Assembly: GCA_017408685.1 (NCBI GenBank) | Contig: JAFQUE010000082.1 | Coordinates: 27,127-91,126, forward strand | DNA from: Bacteroidaceae bacterium | GTDB lineage: Bacteria; Bacteroidota; Bacteroidia; Bacteroidales; Bacteroidaceae | Length of the DNA stretch: 64,000 bases | Direction of reading: 5' to 3' | Shown: one piece after another, positions 32,923 through 41,310 of the stretch | How positions within the stretch are numbered: the stretch's first letter is position 1 | Layout: every line of letters starts with the position of its first letter | Position numbers and translations under genes: made by a program | Notes under the pieces: model-generated | What the model was told of the DNA's origin: nothing | Databases searched by the model: none | The model's input: the letters and a program-made list of their open reading frames with translations, nothing else

Positions 32923-34365
32923 ATGTACAAACCTACACAAGAAGAACTCTGCAAGATACTTGACACGCCGATATTCCACAAGATTACCGAAACGGCCGAC
33001 GCATTAGGCATGGAATGCTATGTTGTCGGAGGTTTTGTACGCGACATATTCCTTGAACGTCCGTCGACCGACATAGATGTGGTTGCCGTGGGCAAAGGCA
33101 TAGAGATGGCCCGCGCATTCAGCAGGAAACTGGGCAAAGGCGCGCACCTTTCGGTCTATGCTAACTACGGCACAGCGCAAGTGAAGTACGGCGAACACGA
33201 GATTGAATTCGTGGGAGCACGCAAGGAGAGTTATAACCGTGATTCGCGCAATCCCATTGTTGAGGACGGCACGCTTGAGGATGACCAGAACCGCCGTGAT
33301 TTCACAATAAACGCAATGGCAATATGCCTCAACAGCGAAAGGTTCGGCGAACTTGTAGACCCTTTTGACGGCATGCTCGACCTCGAGGACCGCATAATAA
33401 GCACTCCTTTAGAACCGGGAATAACATTCAGCGACGACCCTCTTCGCATGTTGCGCTGCATACGTTTCGCCACACAACTGAACTTCTACATAGAAGATGA
33501 GACATTCCAGGCGCTGTGCGACAACAAAGAGAGAATAAGAATCATTTCACGCGAAAGAATAAACGAAGAACTGAACAAGATTCTGCTCTCGCCTACCCCA
33601 TCGAAAGGATTCATAGAACTCGACCGTTGCGGGTTGCTTGAGATTATATTCCCGCAACTGACAGCCATGCAGGGAGTGGAGACACGAAACGGTTACAGCC
33701 ACAAGGAGATGTTCTACCACACGCTTGAAGTGCTCGACAACATCGCAAAGAAGACCGATAACCTGTGGTTGCGCTGGGCAGCCCTGTTGCACGACATAGG
33801 CAAGCCCAAGACAAAGCGCTGGGACCCTGTGATGAAGTGGACATTCCACAACCACAACATTGTGGGCGAGAAGATGACACTGAAACTTTTCCGCGACTAC
33901 AAAATGCCACAGAACGAGAAAATGAAGTACGTGGCAAAACTCGTATCACTGCACATGCGCCCCATTGTCATAGCCGATGACGAGGTGACCGATTCGGCTG
34001 TGCGCCGCCTGCTCTTTGACGCCGGCGACGACATAGACGACCTGATGACGCTATGCGAGGCCGACATCACCTCAAAGAACGAAGTGCGCAAAAAACAGTT
34101 CCTCAACAACTTCCAGATTGTAAGGCAAAAACTCAAGGACATTGAAGAGAAGGACCGCATACGCAACTTCCAACCGCCGGTAGATGGAGATGAAATAATG
34201 CGCATGTTCGGGTTGTCTCCTTGCGCCGAGGTTGGACGCCTTAAAAGCGCAGTAAAGGACGCCATCCTCGACGGTATAATCCCCAACGAGCACAACGCTG
34301 CAAAACTTTTCATCATTGAAAAGGCCGCGAAGATGGGACTGAAAGCAAACGAGGATAACAACTAA
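32923..34365 (+). CDS. CCA-adding tRNA nucleotidyltransferase with HD domain
   Basis: A 480-residue enzyme that builds or repairs the 3' CCA end of tRNAs, needed here because the tRNA-Arg gene lacks an encoded CCA. The nucleotidyltransferase head has YVVGGFVRDIFLERPSTDIDV with the two metal-binding Asp residues, then NRRDFTINAMAI and the DPLRMLRCIRFA motif B region. The C-terminal half holds an HD phosphohydrolase domain (ALLHDIGKPKTKRWD) of the kind found in many bacterial poly(A) polymerase/CCA proteins. Transcribed from its own promoter, divergent from the lipoprotein gene. Confidence 0.95.
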   Translation: MYKPTQEELCKILDTPIFHKITETADALGMECYVVGGFVRDIFLERPSTDIDVVAVGKGIEMARAFSRKLGKGAHLSVYANYGTAQVKYGEHEIEFVGARKESYNRDSRNPIVEDGTLEDDQNRRDFTINAMAICLNSERFGELVDPFDGMLDLEDRIISTPLEPGITFSDDPLRMLRCIRFATQLNFYIEDETFQALCDNKERIRIISRERINEELNKILLSPTPSKGFIELDRCGLLEIIFPQLTAMQGVETRNGYSHKEMFYHTLEVLDNIAKKTDNLWLRWAALLHDIGKPKTKRWDPVMKWTFHNHNIVGEKMTLKLFRDYKMPQNEKMKYVAKLVSLHMRPIVIADDEVTDSAVRRLLFDAGDDIDDLMTLCEADITSKNEVRKKQFLNNFQIVRQKLKDIEEKDRIRNFQPPVDGDEIMRMFGLSPCAEVGRLKSAVKDAILDGIIPNEHNAAKLFIIEKAAKMGLKANEDNN

Positions 34366-34402
34366 TGATTATCACATTCACTATAATAGTACCAAGTCAT
34401 TA

Positions 34403-34433
34403 TTGCAGGTAAGGTTTCCTGCGGTTAATTTTG
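34403..34433 (+). promoter_or_regulatory. Promoter of the orphan TolC gene
   Basis: TTG at 34403-34405, a 20-bp spacer and TAATTTTG at 34426-34433. The start codon is at 34444, so transcription probably begins only a few bases before the ATG. Confidence 0.5.
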
Positions 34434-34443
34434 AAGAAAAAAG

Positions 34444-35673
34444 ATGAAAGCGATACTGTTTATTCTTGCATTCATAGCAACTACGGCAACAGCCCAGGAG
34501 ATATCCTACGGCGAGTACATGCAGAAGGTAATGGAAGGCAACGTGGCACTCACTGCCAGGAAACTTGACATTGAGATTGCCGAAGCCCGGGCAAAAGCCT
34601 CCAAGGTCTTCAATGACCCCACCATAGGTGTCACATACAGCAACAACGAGGACTGGAGCAAGGGATTGGGACAAAGCATAGAGGTTGAATTAAGCCGCAC
34701 ATTTACCTTTGGAGTTCGCAAGAGCCGCATGAACATGGCCGACAGCGAACGCCGCCTTGCAGTCGCACTCTTTGAGGAGTACATGCGCAACTTCCGCGCC
34801 GACGCCACACTCGCCTACCTTGAACACATAAAAGCAAACATGCTGCTTGCCCTGAGCAAGGAGGTGCTTGACGACCTTGAAGAGATTGCCGGCAACGACA
34901 GCCTCCGTTTCGCGCTTGGCGACATAGCCGAAAGCGCTTGGCTTGAAAGTCGCATGGCAATGGGTATTGCCCGCAATGCCACGCTCGAAGCCGAGGCCGC
35001 ATTGGGCAACACAGCCATAAAGATGGGTTACTACATGGGCAACCTCAATGGCGCCGAGCAGTTACGCGGCAACGGTACATTGGAGATAAGCGAACAAGCG
35101 GCACCGCTTGAGAAGTACATAGACAATGCTCTTGAACACCGTGCCGACATTGTTGTCGCACTGAGCCGAGCCGATGTGGCCCAGGCTATGCAGAAGTTCA
35201 ACAAGGCACAGCGCCGACCCGAATTGGGCGCAGTCATTGGCGCAACGTACAACATTGCAGACCCGAATTTCACTACCATAAAGGCAGGTGTTGCCGTACC
35301 GTTGAAATTCTCGAACCTCAATAAAGGCGCACGCATTGCCGACGAGATACTTACCCGGCAGGCAAACATCGATGTAGAAGAGGCGCGCATGGTTGTAAAG
35401 GCCGACGTAATGCAGGCATACAACAACTTCTGTTACGCAGTAAAGCAGACCGAAACATTCTCGGAAAAGATGTTGGGTGATATGCGCACAGTGGTTGAAG
35501 GCAAGAAAAAGGCCTATGAAATTGGCGAAATCCCATTCATCGACTATCTTATTGTAGAGCGCGACGAGAACGAAATGTGCCGGCAATATATCGAGGCACT
35601 CTTCGGCAAGGCAGCCGCCTGGGTGGAACTGCAACGCTCGGTTGGCATTGAACTGAAATTCGGAGCAAACTGA
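34444..35673 (+). CDS. TolC-family outer membrane efflux protein, orphan
   Basis: A 409-residue outer membrane factor. The signal peptide (1-17, ending TATAQ) is followed by two long helical-barrel repeats of the OEP family (for example ALTARKLDIEIAEARAKASK and AKEVLDDLEEIAG, second repeat from about 220 with ALSRADVAQAMQKFNKAQRRPELG). TolC proteins form trimers bridging the outer membrane and periplasm as exit ducts for RND or ABC pumps. No pump or adaptor gene is next to it, unlike the TolC at 45432. It is slightly shorter than usual and lacks the lipid-anchor Cys of CusC types. Confidence 0.85.
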   Translation: MKAILFILAFIATTATAQEISYGEYMQKVMEGNVALTARKLDIEIAEARAKASKVFNDPTIGVTYSNNEDWSKGLGQSIEVELSRTFTFGVRKSRMNMADSERRLAVALFEEYMRNFRADATLAYLEHIKANMLLALSKEVLDDLEEIAGNDSLRFALGDIAESAWLESRMAMGIARNATLEAEAALGNTAIKMGYYMGNLNGAEQLRGNGTLEISEQAAPLEKYIDNALEHRADIVVALSRADVAQAMQKFNKAQRRPELGAVIGATYNIADPNFTTIKAGVAVPLKFSNLNKGARIADEILTRQANIDVEEARMVVKADVMQAYNNFCYAVKQTETFSEKMLGDMRTVVEGKKKAYEIGEIPFIDYLIVERDENEMCRQYIEALFGKAAAWVELQRSVGIELKFGAN

Positions 35674-35694
35674 ATAACAAACAGACAAGATACA

Positions 35695-35728
35695 AATAAA
35701 AGCGATACCGGCCGGTATCGCTTTTATT
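35695..35728. terminator. Bidirectional terminator
   Basis: A perfect 34-bp palindrome (arm AATAAAAGCGATACCGG) between convergent genes. On either strand the stem ends in a CTTTTATT run. Confidence 0.75.
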
Positions 35729-35735
35729 GTAAACA

Positions 35736-37355
35736 TCACTTGAATAGACTCTTGTGCTTGTATGTGACACCATTGACACTCTCCACTCCCGCAACATCCA
35801 TAATAGTGTACATTATGCTGTCGGTGCGGTAAGGACGGTTCACAGCGTTCTCTATGCGCTGCTGCAGCCCGGGATGCTTCTCGCGGAAAAGAGGTGATGT
35901 ATAGACCATCAAAGGGATATTTCTACCGGCCTCTTCAGATTTTGCATTTCCTTTTTTTGCATGACCTGCATAATCATCTGAACTGTCAAAGACGTCTTGC
36001 CCGTGATCAGAGAAGTAAATCACGACAGCATCCTCATTATCAAATCTTTTCATTATTTCGTACACAACAGAATCATTGTAAAGGATAGAATTATCATAAT
36101 CAGAAAGTTGAATCCTACTTTCTACCGGCAAATGTGGGTGAGAAAGAGAATAATCTTCCGCCTTGAATTTAGATTTTTTTTCGGGATAACGCTTTTTGTA
36201 CGCAGGATGTGAACCCATAAGATGAATCACAATGAATTTCTTTTCTATTTGTTCATAAAGGCAACTGTCTATATACGGAAATAGTTCTTCATCCAAATTC
36301 GCCCTTGCCATACCAGAATATTTATCACCAACAAACCATTCAACATCACACAATTCCGCATAACGGCCTATTTCATTGTCTGCAAGTCCCCTTTTCGATT
36401 GATTTGAAATCCAATAGTTCCTAAAGCCTGCATTTCCCATAATATCTATAATATTCAAGCACCTGTACCAATCAATACTATCTGCGAACTCACTGACATA
36501 TGACGACATTATTGCTATGACATTCGCAATTGTACCGGTTGAGGAACTTGTAACCCTATCATACACAAAAAGGGTTGAATCTTGCATAACCTTTCCAAGT
36601 AATGGATTTGTATTTTTTTCGTAGCCGTACATAGAACTGTGCGACCTTGAAAAAGACTCACCGATTATCATAACAATATTATCAGCCATCATACCTTTCT
36701 TTGCAATAAAAGGTGTTGATCTGTACTCTCTTAAATCAGGAGTTCTCTCTGCACAAAGAATCTTTACAATGTTCACAGCCCGCACCTTATGCATATTTTT
36801 TGTAACTACGAACACAGAAAAGGAAACACATATAAGAAGTACTATTCGAGGAATCAGACTTAAATGCATCTTAACTTTATTCAGTTTATAAAAGAGCAAT
36901 ATAAACAACACGATACCACATAATATATTTCTCAGCTTATCAAGTTTGAAGTATGTTGTAAAATACTCATATACCTCAGATGTGTTTGTTGCAAGTATAG
37001 CAGCAATTATATCAACGCTCAGAGAATTCAAACTCCTCTCATATAAACTTATAGTATATATATTACAAGAAAGTAAAAAAAAGCCTATTAACCACAATAA
37101 CGTTTTATAATACTTGCAGAGTCTTGAAGACAACAATACCGTAGGTATTAGAACTACATAAACACAAAGAAAGTCTACTGCAGATACAACATAGGGGATT
37201 AAATCCGCAAAAACAAAGAATGAAAAGATATCTGGCAATATTAGACAAAGAAATAGAAATAAAGAAAGCTGCACATTTTCAGCAAAAGGGCTCGTCAACA
37301 ACGTCAAACCATTTATTAACAATTGTTTACAAGTAGGGGGGGGGGTAATTTTCAT
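35736..37355 (-). CDS. Phosphoethanolamine transferase (EptA-like), start region contains a poly-C tract
   Basis: A 539-residue inner membrane enzyme of the sulfatase/alkaline phosphatase superfamily. Five hydrophobic segments (about 28-48, 52-75, 83-105, 145-162 and 170-188) precede the periplasmic catalytic domain. E233 (IIGESFSRSHSSMYGY) and T275 (STGTIANV) match the metal-ligand Glu and the phosphoethanolamine-carrying Thr of EptA (E240, T280 there), and FSDHGQD supplies further ligands. The reaction moves phosphoethanolamine from phosphatidylethanolamine to lipid A or another glycan. Codons 4-7 are ACC CCC CCC CCT, a run of ten C in the coding strand. The gene is clearly AT-richer than its neighbours, which suggests horizontal origin. 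lpxH lies upstream on the same strand. Confidence 0.88.
   Translation of the reverse strand: MKITPPPTCKQLLINGLTLLTSPFAENVQLSLFLFLCLILPDIFSFFVFADLIPYVVSAVDFLCVYVVLIPTVLLSSRLCKYYKTLLWLIGFFLLSCNIYTISLYERSLNSLSVDIIAAILATNTSEVYEYFTTYFKLDKLRNILCGIVLFILLFYKLNKVKMHLSLIPRIVLLICVSFSVFVVTKNMHKVRAVNIVKILCAERTPDLREYRSTPFIAKKGMMADNIVMIIGESFSRSHSSMYGYEKNTNPLLGKVMQDSTLFVYDRVTSSSTGTIANVIAIMSSYVSEFADSIDWYRCLNIIDIMGNAGFRNYWISNQSKRGLADNEIGRYAELCDVEWFVGDKYSGMARANLDEELFPYIDSCLYEQIEKKFIVIHLMGSHPAYKKRYPEKKSKFKAEDYSLSHPHLPVESRIQLSDYDNSILYNDSVVYEIMKRFDNEDAVVIYFSDHGQDVFDSSDDYAGHAKKGNAKSEEAGRNIPLMVYTSPLFREKHPGLQQRIENAVNRPYRTDSIMYTIMDVAGVESVNGVTYKHKSLFK
37336..37345 (-). repeat. Homopolymeric C10 tract (G10 on plus strand) in coding sequence
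   Basis: Ten consecutive G on the plus strand, 8 to 17 bases after the A of the minus-strand ATG has been passed. The written length keeps the gene in frame; a change by one or two bases would shift the frame at codon 4-7. It is the longest G or C homopolymer I see in the window. Confidence 0.95.
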
Positions 37356-37478
37356 AGTAATATTAAAAATATGTTATGTTTTATGTATTCGGCAGTGTCC
37401 AAAATATTGTGTTCAAATAATAATAGTAAGTAAGCTACCATAATTTCCCAATTTTAGGTGACTTACAGCAAACAGGCC

Positions 37479-38243
37479 TTATAATTCCTTACTCTCTCCT
37501 TCTACGTAGTATTTCCTCTCTATTGTCTTGCCGTCGAAGACCACATAGGCAAATGTACCTATCCAGTCGCCAAGGAAAATGCAGCGGGATGAATCGCCCA
37601 GCGGAAAGTCTTCGTCAATGTGCCGATGACCGAAGATGAAGCAGTCGACCGAAGGGTGAGATTTCAGATAATTGACCGCAAACTTCACGCAATCCTCATT
37701 CTCGGCACCCTTGAACGGCGTGTCACCTTTTACTTTGTGCTTGTGCATGCTGTGGCGTGCCCAAGCATGTCCCATCCACAGACTCCATCGTGGATGAACC
37801 ATCGAGAACATCCACTGCAGAAAACGGTTATGGAATACCGAGCGCAGAAGACGGAAACCCTTCTCGGTTGAGAACTCATCGCCATGGGCAAGAAAGAAAT
37901 CCTTATCATGCAACTCCACAAGACACGGTTCGCGGTGAATAATCATACCGCACTCTTTCTCAAAATAGTCGAGACACCATATATCGTGGTTACCGGTGAA
38001 GAAGTGTACCTCTACTCCCTTGTCGGTAAGTTCGGCAACCTTACCCAGGAAACGGGAAAATCCCTTGGGCACAGCATAACGGTATTCATACCAGAAATCG
38101 AACATATCACCGAGCATATACACTGCTGCAGCCTCATCCTTTATTTTGTCAAGGAAAGAGACAAGGCGGCGCTCATGCGTGCGGCTATGCTCTATGGCCC
38201 AGGAGCCCAAATGGGCGTCGGAAAGGAAATAGATTTTCTTCAT
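37479..38243 (-). CDS. lpxH: UDP-2,3-diacylglucosamine diphosphatase (LpxH)
   Basis: A 254-residue calcineurin-like metallophosphoesterase. The metal-site motifs are all present: SDAHLG, GDMFDFW, GNHD, AHGDE and FGHRH. This set with FDFW and GNHD is that of LpxH, which removes UMP from UDP-2,3-diacylglucosamine to give lipid X in lipid A synthesis at the inner face of the membrane. ATG at 38243 (MKKIYFLSDAHLG) is chosen; an in-frame ATG at 38255 would add four residues. The upstream leader (38256-38340) is rich in TAAACATT-like repeats. The EptA-like gene lies 123 bp downstream, so two lipid A-related functions are adjacent. Confidence 0.9.
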   Translation of the reverse strand: MKKIYFLSDAHLGSWAIEHSRTHERRLVSFLDKIKDEAAAVYMLGDMFDFWYEYRYAVPKGFSRFLGKVAELTDKGVEVHFFTGNHDIWCLDYFEKECGMIIHREPCLVELHDKDFFLAHGDEFSTEKGFRLLRSVFHNRFLQWMFSMVHPRWSLWMGHAWARHSMHKHKVKGDTPFKGAENEDCVKFAVNYLKSHPSVDCFIFGHRHIDEDFPLGDSSRCIFLGDWIGTFAYVVFDGKTIERKYYVEGESKEL

Positions 38244-38257
38244 GGCAACTGTCATTG

Positions 38258-38340
38258 TTGTTTAATGTTCAATGTTTAGTGTTTAATGCTTTGATGAGTT
38301 TAAACATAGAACGTCTCTTATTAAACATTGCGTCCTTTTG
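38258..38340 (-). repeat. Degenerate TAAACATT-unit repeat in the lpxH leader
   Basis: The minus strand contains AATGTTTAA, ATGTTTAAA, ATTAAACAC, TAAACATTG and AACATTAAAC within about 80 bp, similar to the array before cutC at 7914-7943. Confidence 0.4.
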
Positions 38341-38383
38341 CTTTCTGTATGTTATTGTTACGGCAAGTCCTGCAGTAAGCATA

Positions 38384-38695
38384 TTACAGAAGACCGAGTT
38401 CCAGTTTTGCCTCTTCGGTCATGAGGTCCTGATTCCATTCCGGTTCAAAGACAAGGTTCAGGTTCACGGCCGTTATGCCTTCTATGGCCTCAACCTTCAT
38501 TCTCACATCCTCCATCATGAAGTCGGCAGCCGGACAGTTCGGGGCTGTCAGCGTCATGTCTATGTCTACAGAGTTGTCATCCTTCAATTCAATACGGTAT
38601 ATAAGTCCCAGGTCATATATATTGACCGGAATTTCGGGGTCATAGACCGTCTTAATCATCTCAACAATCTTCTCTTCAAGTTCTATCTTCTCCAT
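38384..38695 (-). CDS. Metal-sulfur cluster assembly factor, MIP18/DUF59 (SufT-like)
   Basis: A 103-residue protein that is almost only a DUF59 domain: TVYDPEIPVNIYDLGLIYRI near the N-terminus and MTLTAPNCPAADFM with the conserved Cys in the middle. Members help mature iron-sulfur proteins. The tail is short, so it is a bare domain protein like SufT or PaaD-type assembly factors. It lies 14 bp downstream of radC on the same strand and is probably co-transcribed. Confidence 0.9.
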   Translation of the reverse strand: MEKIELEEKIVEMIKTVYDPEIPVNIYDLGLIYRIELKDDNSVDIDMTLTAPNCPAADFMMEDVRMKVEAIEGITAVNLNLVFEPEWNQDLMTEEAKLELGLL

Positions 38696-38709
38696 ACCGT
38701 TCCTTCCCG

Positions 38710-39402
38710 CTACAAGCGGCCCTCATCGTTATAACTGTAATAATTCTTGTCAGTAAGTATTATATGGTCGAGCATGCGTATATTCATCACCTTGCATGCG
38801 TCGGCCAGATTGGCTGTGAGACGGTCATCCTCGCGACTCGGCTTTATGCTGCCCGACGGATGATTATGGCACACTGCAATGGCAGTAGCACGTTTCATCA
38901 ACGCCTCACGTATTATTATGCGCACATCGACAACCGTGGCTGTGAGCCCTCCACTGCCTACTTTTACATGGTCAATGACCCTGTTCATGTTGTTAAGCAG
39001 CAAAACATAGCAACACTCCACCGACTCATCGCAAAGCAAAGGATGAAAATAGTCGAAAAGCGCCTTTGAGGAGAGTATCCTCGCCTTTTCACGACGTTCG
39101 TCCTTGGAGCGCCTTTTCCACAGTTCACACACGGCCTGTATTGAAATGGCCTTGGCAGGCCCGATACCTTTGAATTGGCAAAGGTCGTCGAGTGAAAGGC
39201 GTGCAAGTTCGGCAATGCTGTCCCCGCACGACGCAAGCACCCTTTTCATGAGGGCCACAGATGTCTCCTCGTCGTTACCCGAACCAATGAGCAAGCCCAA
39301 CAGCTCGGCATTGGTCAGTGTTGACACGCCGTACATCATAGCCTTCTCGCGCGGACGCTCGTCGGCAGGCATTTCCTTTATGCTGAGTCTTATTTCAGAC
39401 AT
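38710..39402 (-). CDS. radC: RadC family JAB-domain protein
   Basis: A 230-residue protein with an N-terminal helix-hairpin-helix part (LCQFKGIGPAKAISIQA) and a C-terminal JAB/MPN metalloprotease-like domain with the JAMM motif HNHPSGSIKPSREDD. ATG at 39402 (MSEIRLSIKEMP) is chosen; the frame is open to 39450, but that would overlap the glycosyltransferase gene. RadC was once linked to DNA repair, but its real role is unknown. The gap to the upstream glycosyltransferase gene is 4 bp. Confidence 0.92.
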   Translation of the reverse strand: MSEIRLSIKEMPADERPREKAMMYGVSTLTNAELLGLLIGSGNDEETSVALMKRVLASCGDSIAELARLSLDDLCQFKGIGPAKAISIQAVCELWKRRSKDERREKARILSSKALFDYFHPLLCDESVECCYVLLLNNMNRVIDHVKVGSGGLTATVVDVRIIIREALMKRATAIAVCHNHPSGSIKPSREDDRLTANLADACKVMNIRMLDHIILTDKNYYSYNDEGRL

Positions 39403-39406
39403 ACGA

Positions 39407-40402
39407 TTATCCTCTATTGTACAATTTTGTAAGGTTCTCTTTCGTTTCAAGCGGCTGTTTGAGTATCATCTTGAACCAGAAAGCCTTGAGGAATCCCATT
39501 CCATAACCGGTTATCTGCACGGCAGCCGCCATTACCGACAACAAGGCCACCTTCAGGTTTCTGTTCTTGAGCAGGGAATCACCGAAGATGAGCAGCGCAT
39601 ACAGCAAAGGCAACAACAGCAGCCAAGGGCAGAAGATTGAAGCCACCAGCAATGCTGCAGCCATCACAAGCAACAGTGCAGGCGCTGCATGTACCGCCTT
39701 CAACGAACCGGGATGTATAAGTTGCAACCATATACGTGCCTGACCGAAGTTATTCACCTGCTTGTAAAAACGGGTAAGGTTGACGCGGCGCTTGTGGTAC
39801 ACGAACACTTCGCGTATGAGACGTATCTTGAACCCTGCATTGCGTATGCGTATACTGAGGTCGATATCCTCACCCATCATATCCTTGAAATCGCCCACCT
39901 TCTCATACACGGCCCTTGAAAGTCCCATATTGAATGTGCGCGGGCAGAATTTCTCCATGACAGCCTTGCCGCCGCGTATGCCACCGGTTGTCCAGAATGA
40001 TGTCATCGCATGACTCACAGCCTTCTGCATATCGGAGAACGACTCATCAGCCGCGTCGGGACCACCGAAACAATCGCAATATTCGCTTGCCATCGCCTCC
40101 TCCAGTTTCTCGAAATAAAATGGGGGAAGAATGACATCGGAGTCAAAGAAAAGCAGATAATCACCGGTGGCACGAGCCATACCATAGTTACGGGTATCGC
40201 TGCGACCCGAATTATCCTTGTAGTAGTAGCGGATAGCAAAAAAAGAACGATAGTGGTCAAGCAAATGATCACATCGTTCTTTTGAGCCATCCTCTATAAT
40301 CACCAACTCAAATGGTTTTACCGTCTGAGCCGACAGACTGTCAAGAAGTTCCTTTACCTCATCGGGTCTGTTATAGACAGGGACAATTATAGAGTATAAC
40401 AA
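39407..40402 (-). CDS. Glycosyltransferase family 2, membrane-anchored
   Basis: A 331-residue GT-A enzyme. The N-terminus YSIIVPVYNRPDEV, the IIEDGS nucleotide-binding motif, the FDSDVILP metal motif (DxD) and GEDIDLSIR are all typical of GT2. Two C-terminal hydrophobic segments (about 240-262 and 285-300) anchor it in the membrane. The acceptor is unknown. The start appears to be TTG at 40402, as no ATG lies before the conserved VPVYN. First gene of a set with radC and the SufT-like gene. Confidence 0.88.
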   Translation of the reverse strand: MLYSIIVPVYNRPDEVKELLDSLSAQTVKPFELVIIEDGSKERCDHLLDHYRSFFAIRYYYKDNSGRSDTRNYGMARATGDYLLFFDSDVILPPFYFEKLEEAMASEYCDCFGGPDAADESFSDMQKAVSHAMTSFWTTGGIRGGKAVMEKFCPRTFNMGLSRAVYEKVGDFKDMMGEDIDLSIRIRNAGFKIRLIREVFVYHKRRVNLTRFYKQVNNFGQARIWLQLIHPGSLKAVHAAPALLLVMAAALLVASIFCPWLLLLPLLYALLIFGDSLLKNRNLKVALLSVMAAAVQITGYGMGFLKAFWFKMILKQPLETKENLTKLYNRG

Positions 40403-40486
40403 ATCTTTGTTTTTTTAAGTTAAACTTGTTCATTAAAAGGTGAGAGAACAGGGTTTGCAGTCATCACCTCCCTAATGAGTCAAGAT

Positions 40487-41053
40487 TTATGCCTTTACAC
40501 GACCAACATAAGAACCGTCGCGGGTATCGACCTCAACAAGTTCGCCCTCGTTGATAAAGAGAGGTACGCGAATCTCGGCACCGGTCTCCAACGTAGCAGG
40601 CTTTGTAGCGTTGGTTGCAGTATCGCCCTTGAGGCCCGGTTCGGTGTAAGTGATTGCAAGAACAACCTTCACAGGCATATCGGCAAAAAGGATAGTCTCT
40701 GTTGAAGCGTCTGTCACAACCTCAAGTACCATACCCTCCTTCATGTAGGCAACACCGTTGATTTGGTCACCAGAGATATTAACCTGCTCATATGTCTCCT
40801 GATTCATGAACACATACTCGTCGCCCTCCTGATAGAGATACTGATAAGGACGGCGCTCAACGCGTACATCCTCAAGTTTCTCACCGATATTGAAACGGCG
40901 CTCGAGCACGTAACCGTCGACAACGTCCTTCAGTTTTGTACGCATGAAGGTATTGCCCTTACCCGGCTTTACATGCAGGAAGTCAATGCAGAAATACAAC
41001 TTGCCATCCATGCGGATAGCTGTACCGATTTTAATGTCTTGAGCATTAATCAT
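40487..41053 (-). CDS. efp: Elongation factor P
   Basis: A 188-residue, three-domain tRNA-mimic that relieves ribosome stalling at polyproline. ATG at 41053 (MINAQDIKIGTAI) gives the usual length; the open frame extends further upstream into the leader. The tip loop reads HVKPGKGNTFMRTK with Lys at the position that is modified in some bacteria. ITYTEPGLKGDT and the C-terminal VPLFINEGELVEVDTRDGSYVGR fit the family. Its leader of about 63 nt contains a CCGGGG/CCCCGG hairpin. Confidence 0.96.
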   Translation of the reverse strand: MINAQDIKIGTAIRMDGKLYFCIDFLHVKPGKGNTFMRTKLKDVVDGYVLERRFNIGEKLEDVRVERRPYQYLYQEGDEYVFMNQETYEQVNISGDQINGVAYMKEGMVLEVVTDASTETILFADMPVKVVLAITYTEPGLKGDTATNATKPATLETGAEIRVPLFINEGELVEVDTRDGSYVGRVKA

Positions 41054-41094
41054 AATATATTCTTTTTTTTCGTTAGTATTGTCATTCAGACACC

Positions 41095-41112
41095 CCGGGG
41101 AGCATACCCCGG
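41095..41112 (-). promoter_or_regulatory. Hairpin in the efp leader
   Basis: CCGGGG and CCCCGG form a 6-bp GC-only stem with a 6-nt loop, just downstream of the predicted transcription start and about 42 nt before the efp ATG. Confidence 0.4.
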
Positions 41113-41122
41113 CAAATTTCTG

Positions 41123-41153
41123 CAAAGGTAGTAAAAAATTAAGGAACAAGCAA
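41123..41153 (-). promoter_or_regulatory. Promoter of efp
   Basis: On the minus strand TTG (41153-41151), a 20-bp spacer and TACCTTTG (41130-41123). Confidence 0.6.
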
Positions 41154-41259
41154 CCATCCGCTCCATTAAATACCGTAACACGTAATTATTTATTGAACAT
41201 ATACAATTATTCTAATTAAATTTAAACTTTTTTATGTTTAGAAACTCTAACAAATTGAG

Positions 41260-41267
41260 TAATTTTG
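41260..41267 (+). promoter_or_regulatory. -7 element of the RND efflux operon (TAATTTTG)
   Basis: TAATTTTG fits TAnnTTTG, 43 nt before the adaptor start at 41311; a weak TTTA lies at 41237-41240. Confidence 0.5.
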
Positions 41268-41310
41268 CAAAAATAGATGAACACGCATAAAAAAACAAAA
41301 CCATATATTC

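Noticed and set aside
38255-38734. 159-codon plus-strand ORF across the lpxH leader and SufT-like gene
   Set aside because: It crosses AT-rich repeats and is antisense to the SufT-like gene with a conserved protein.
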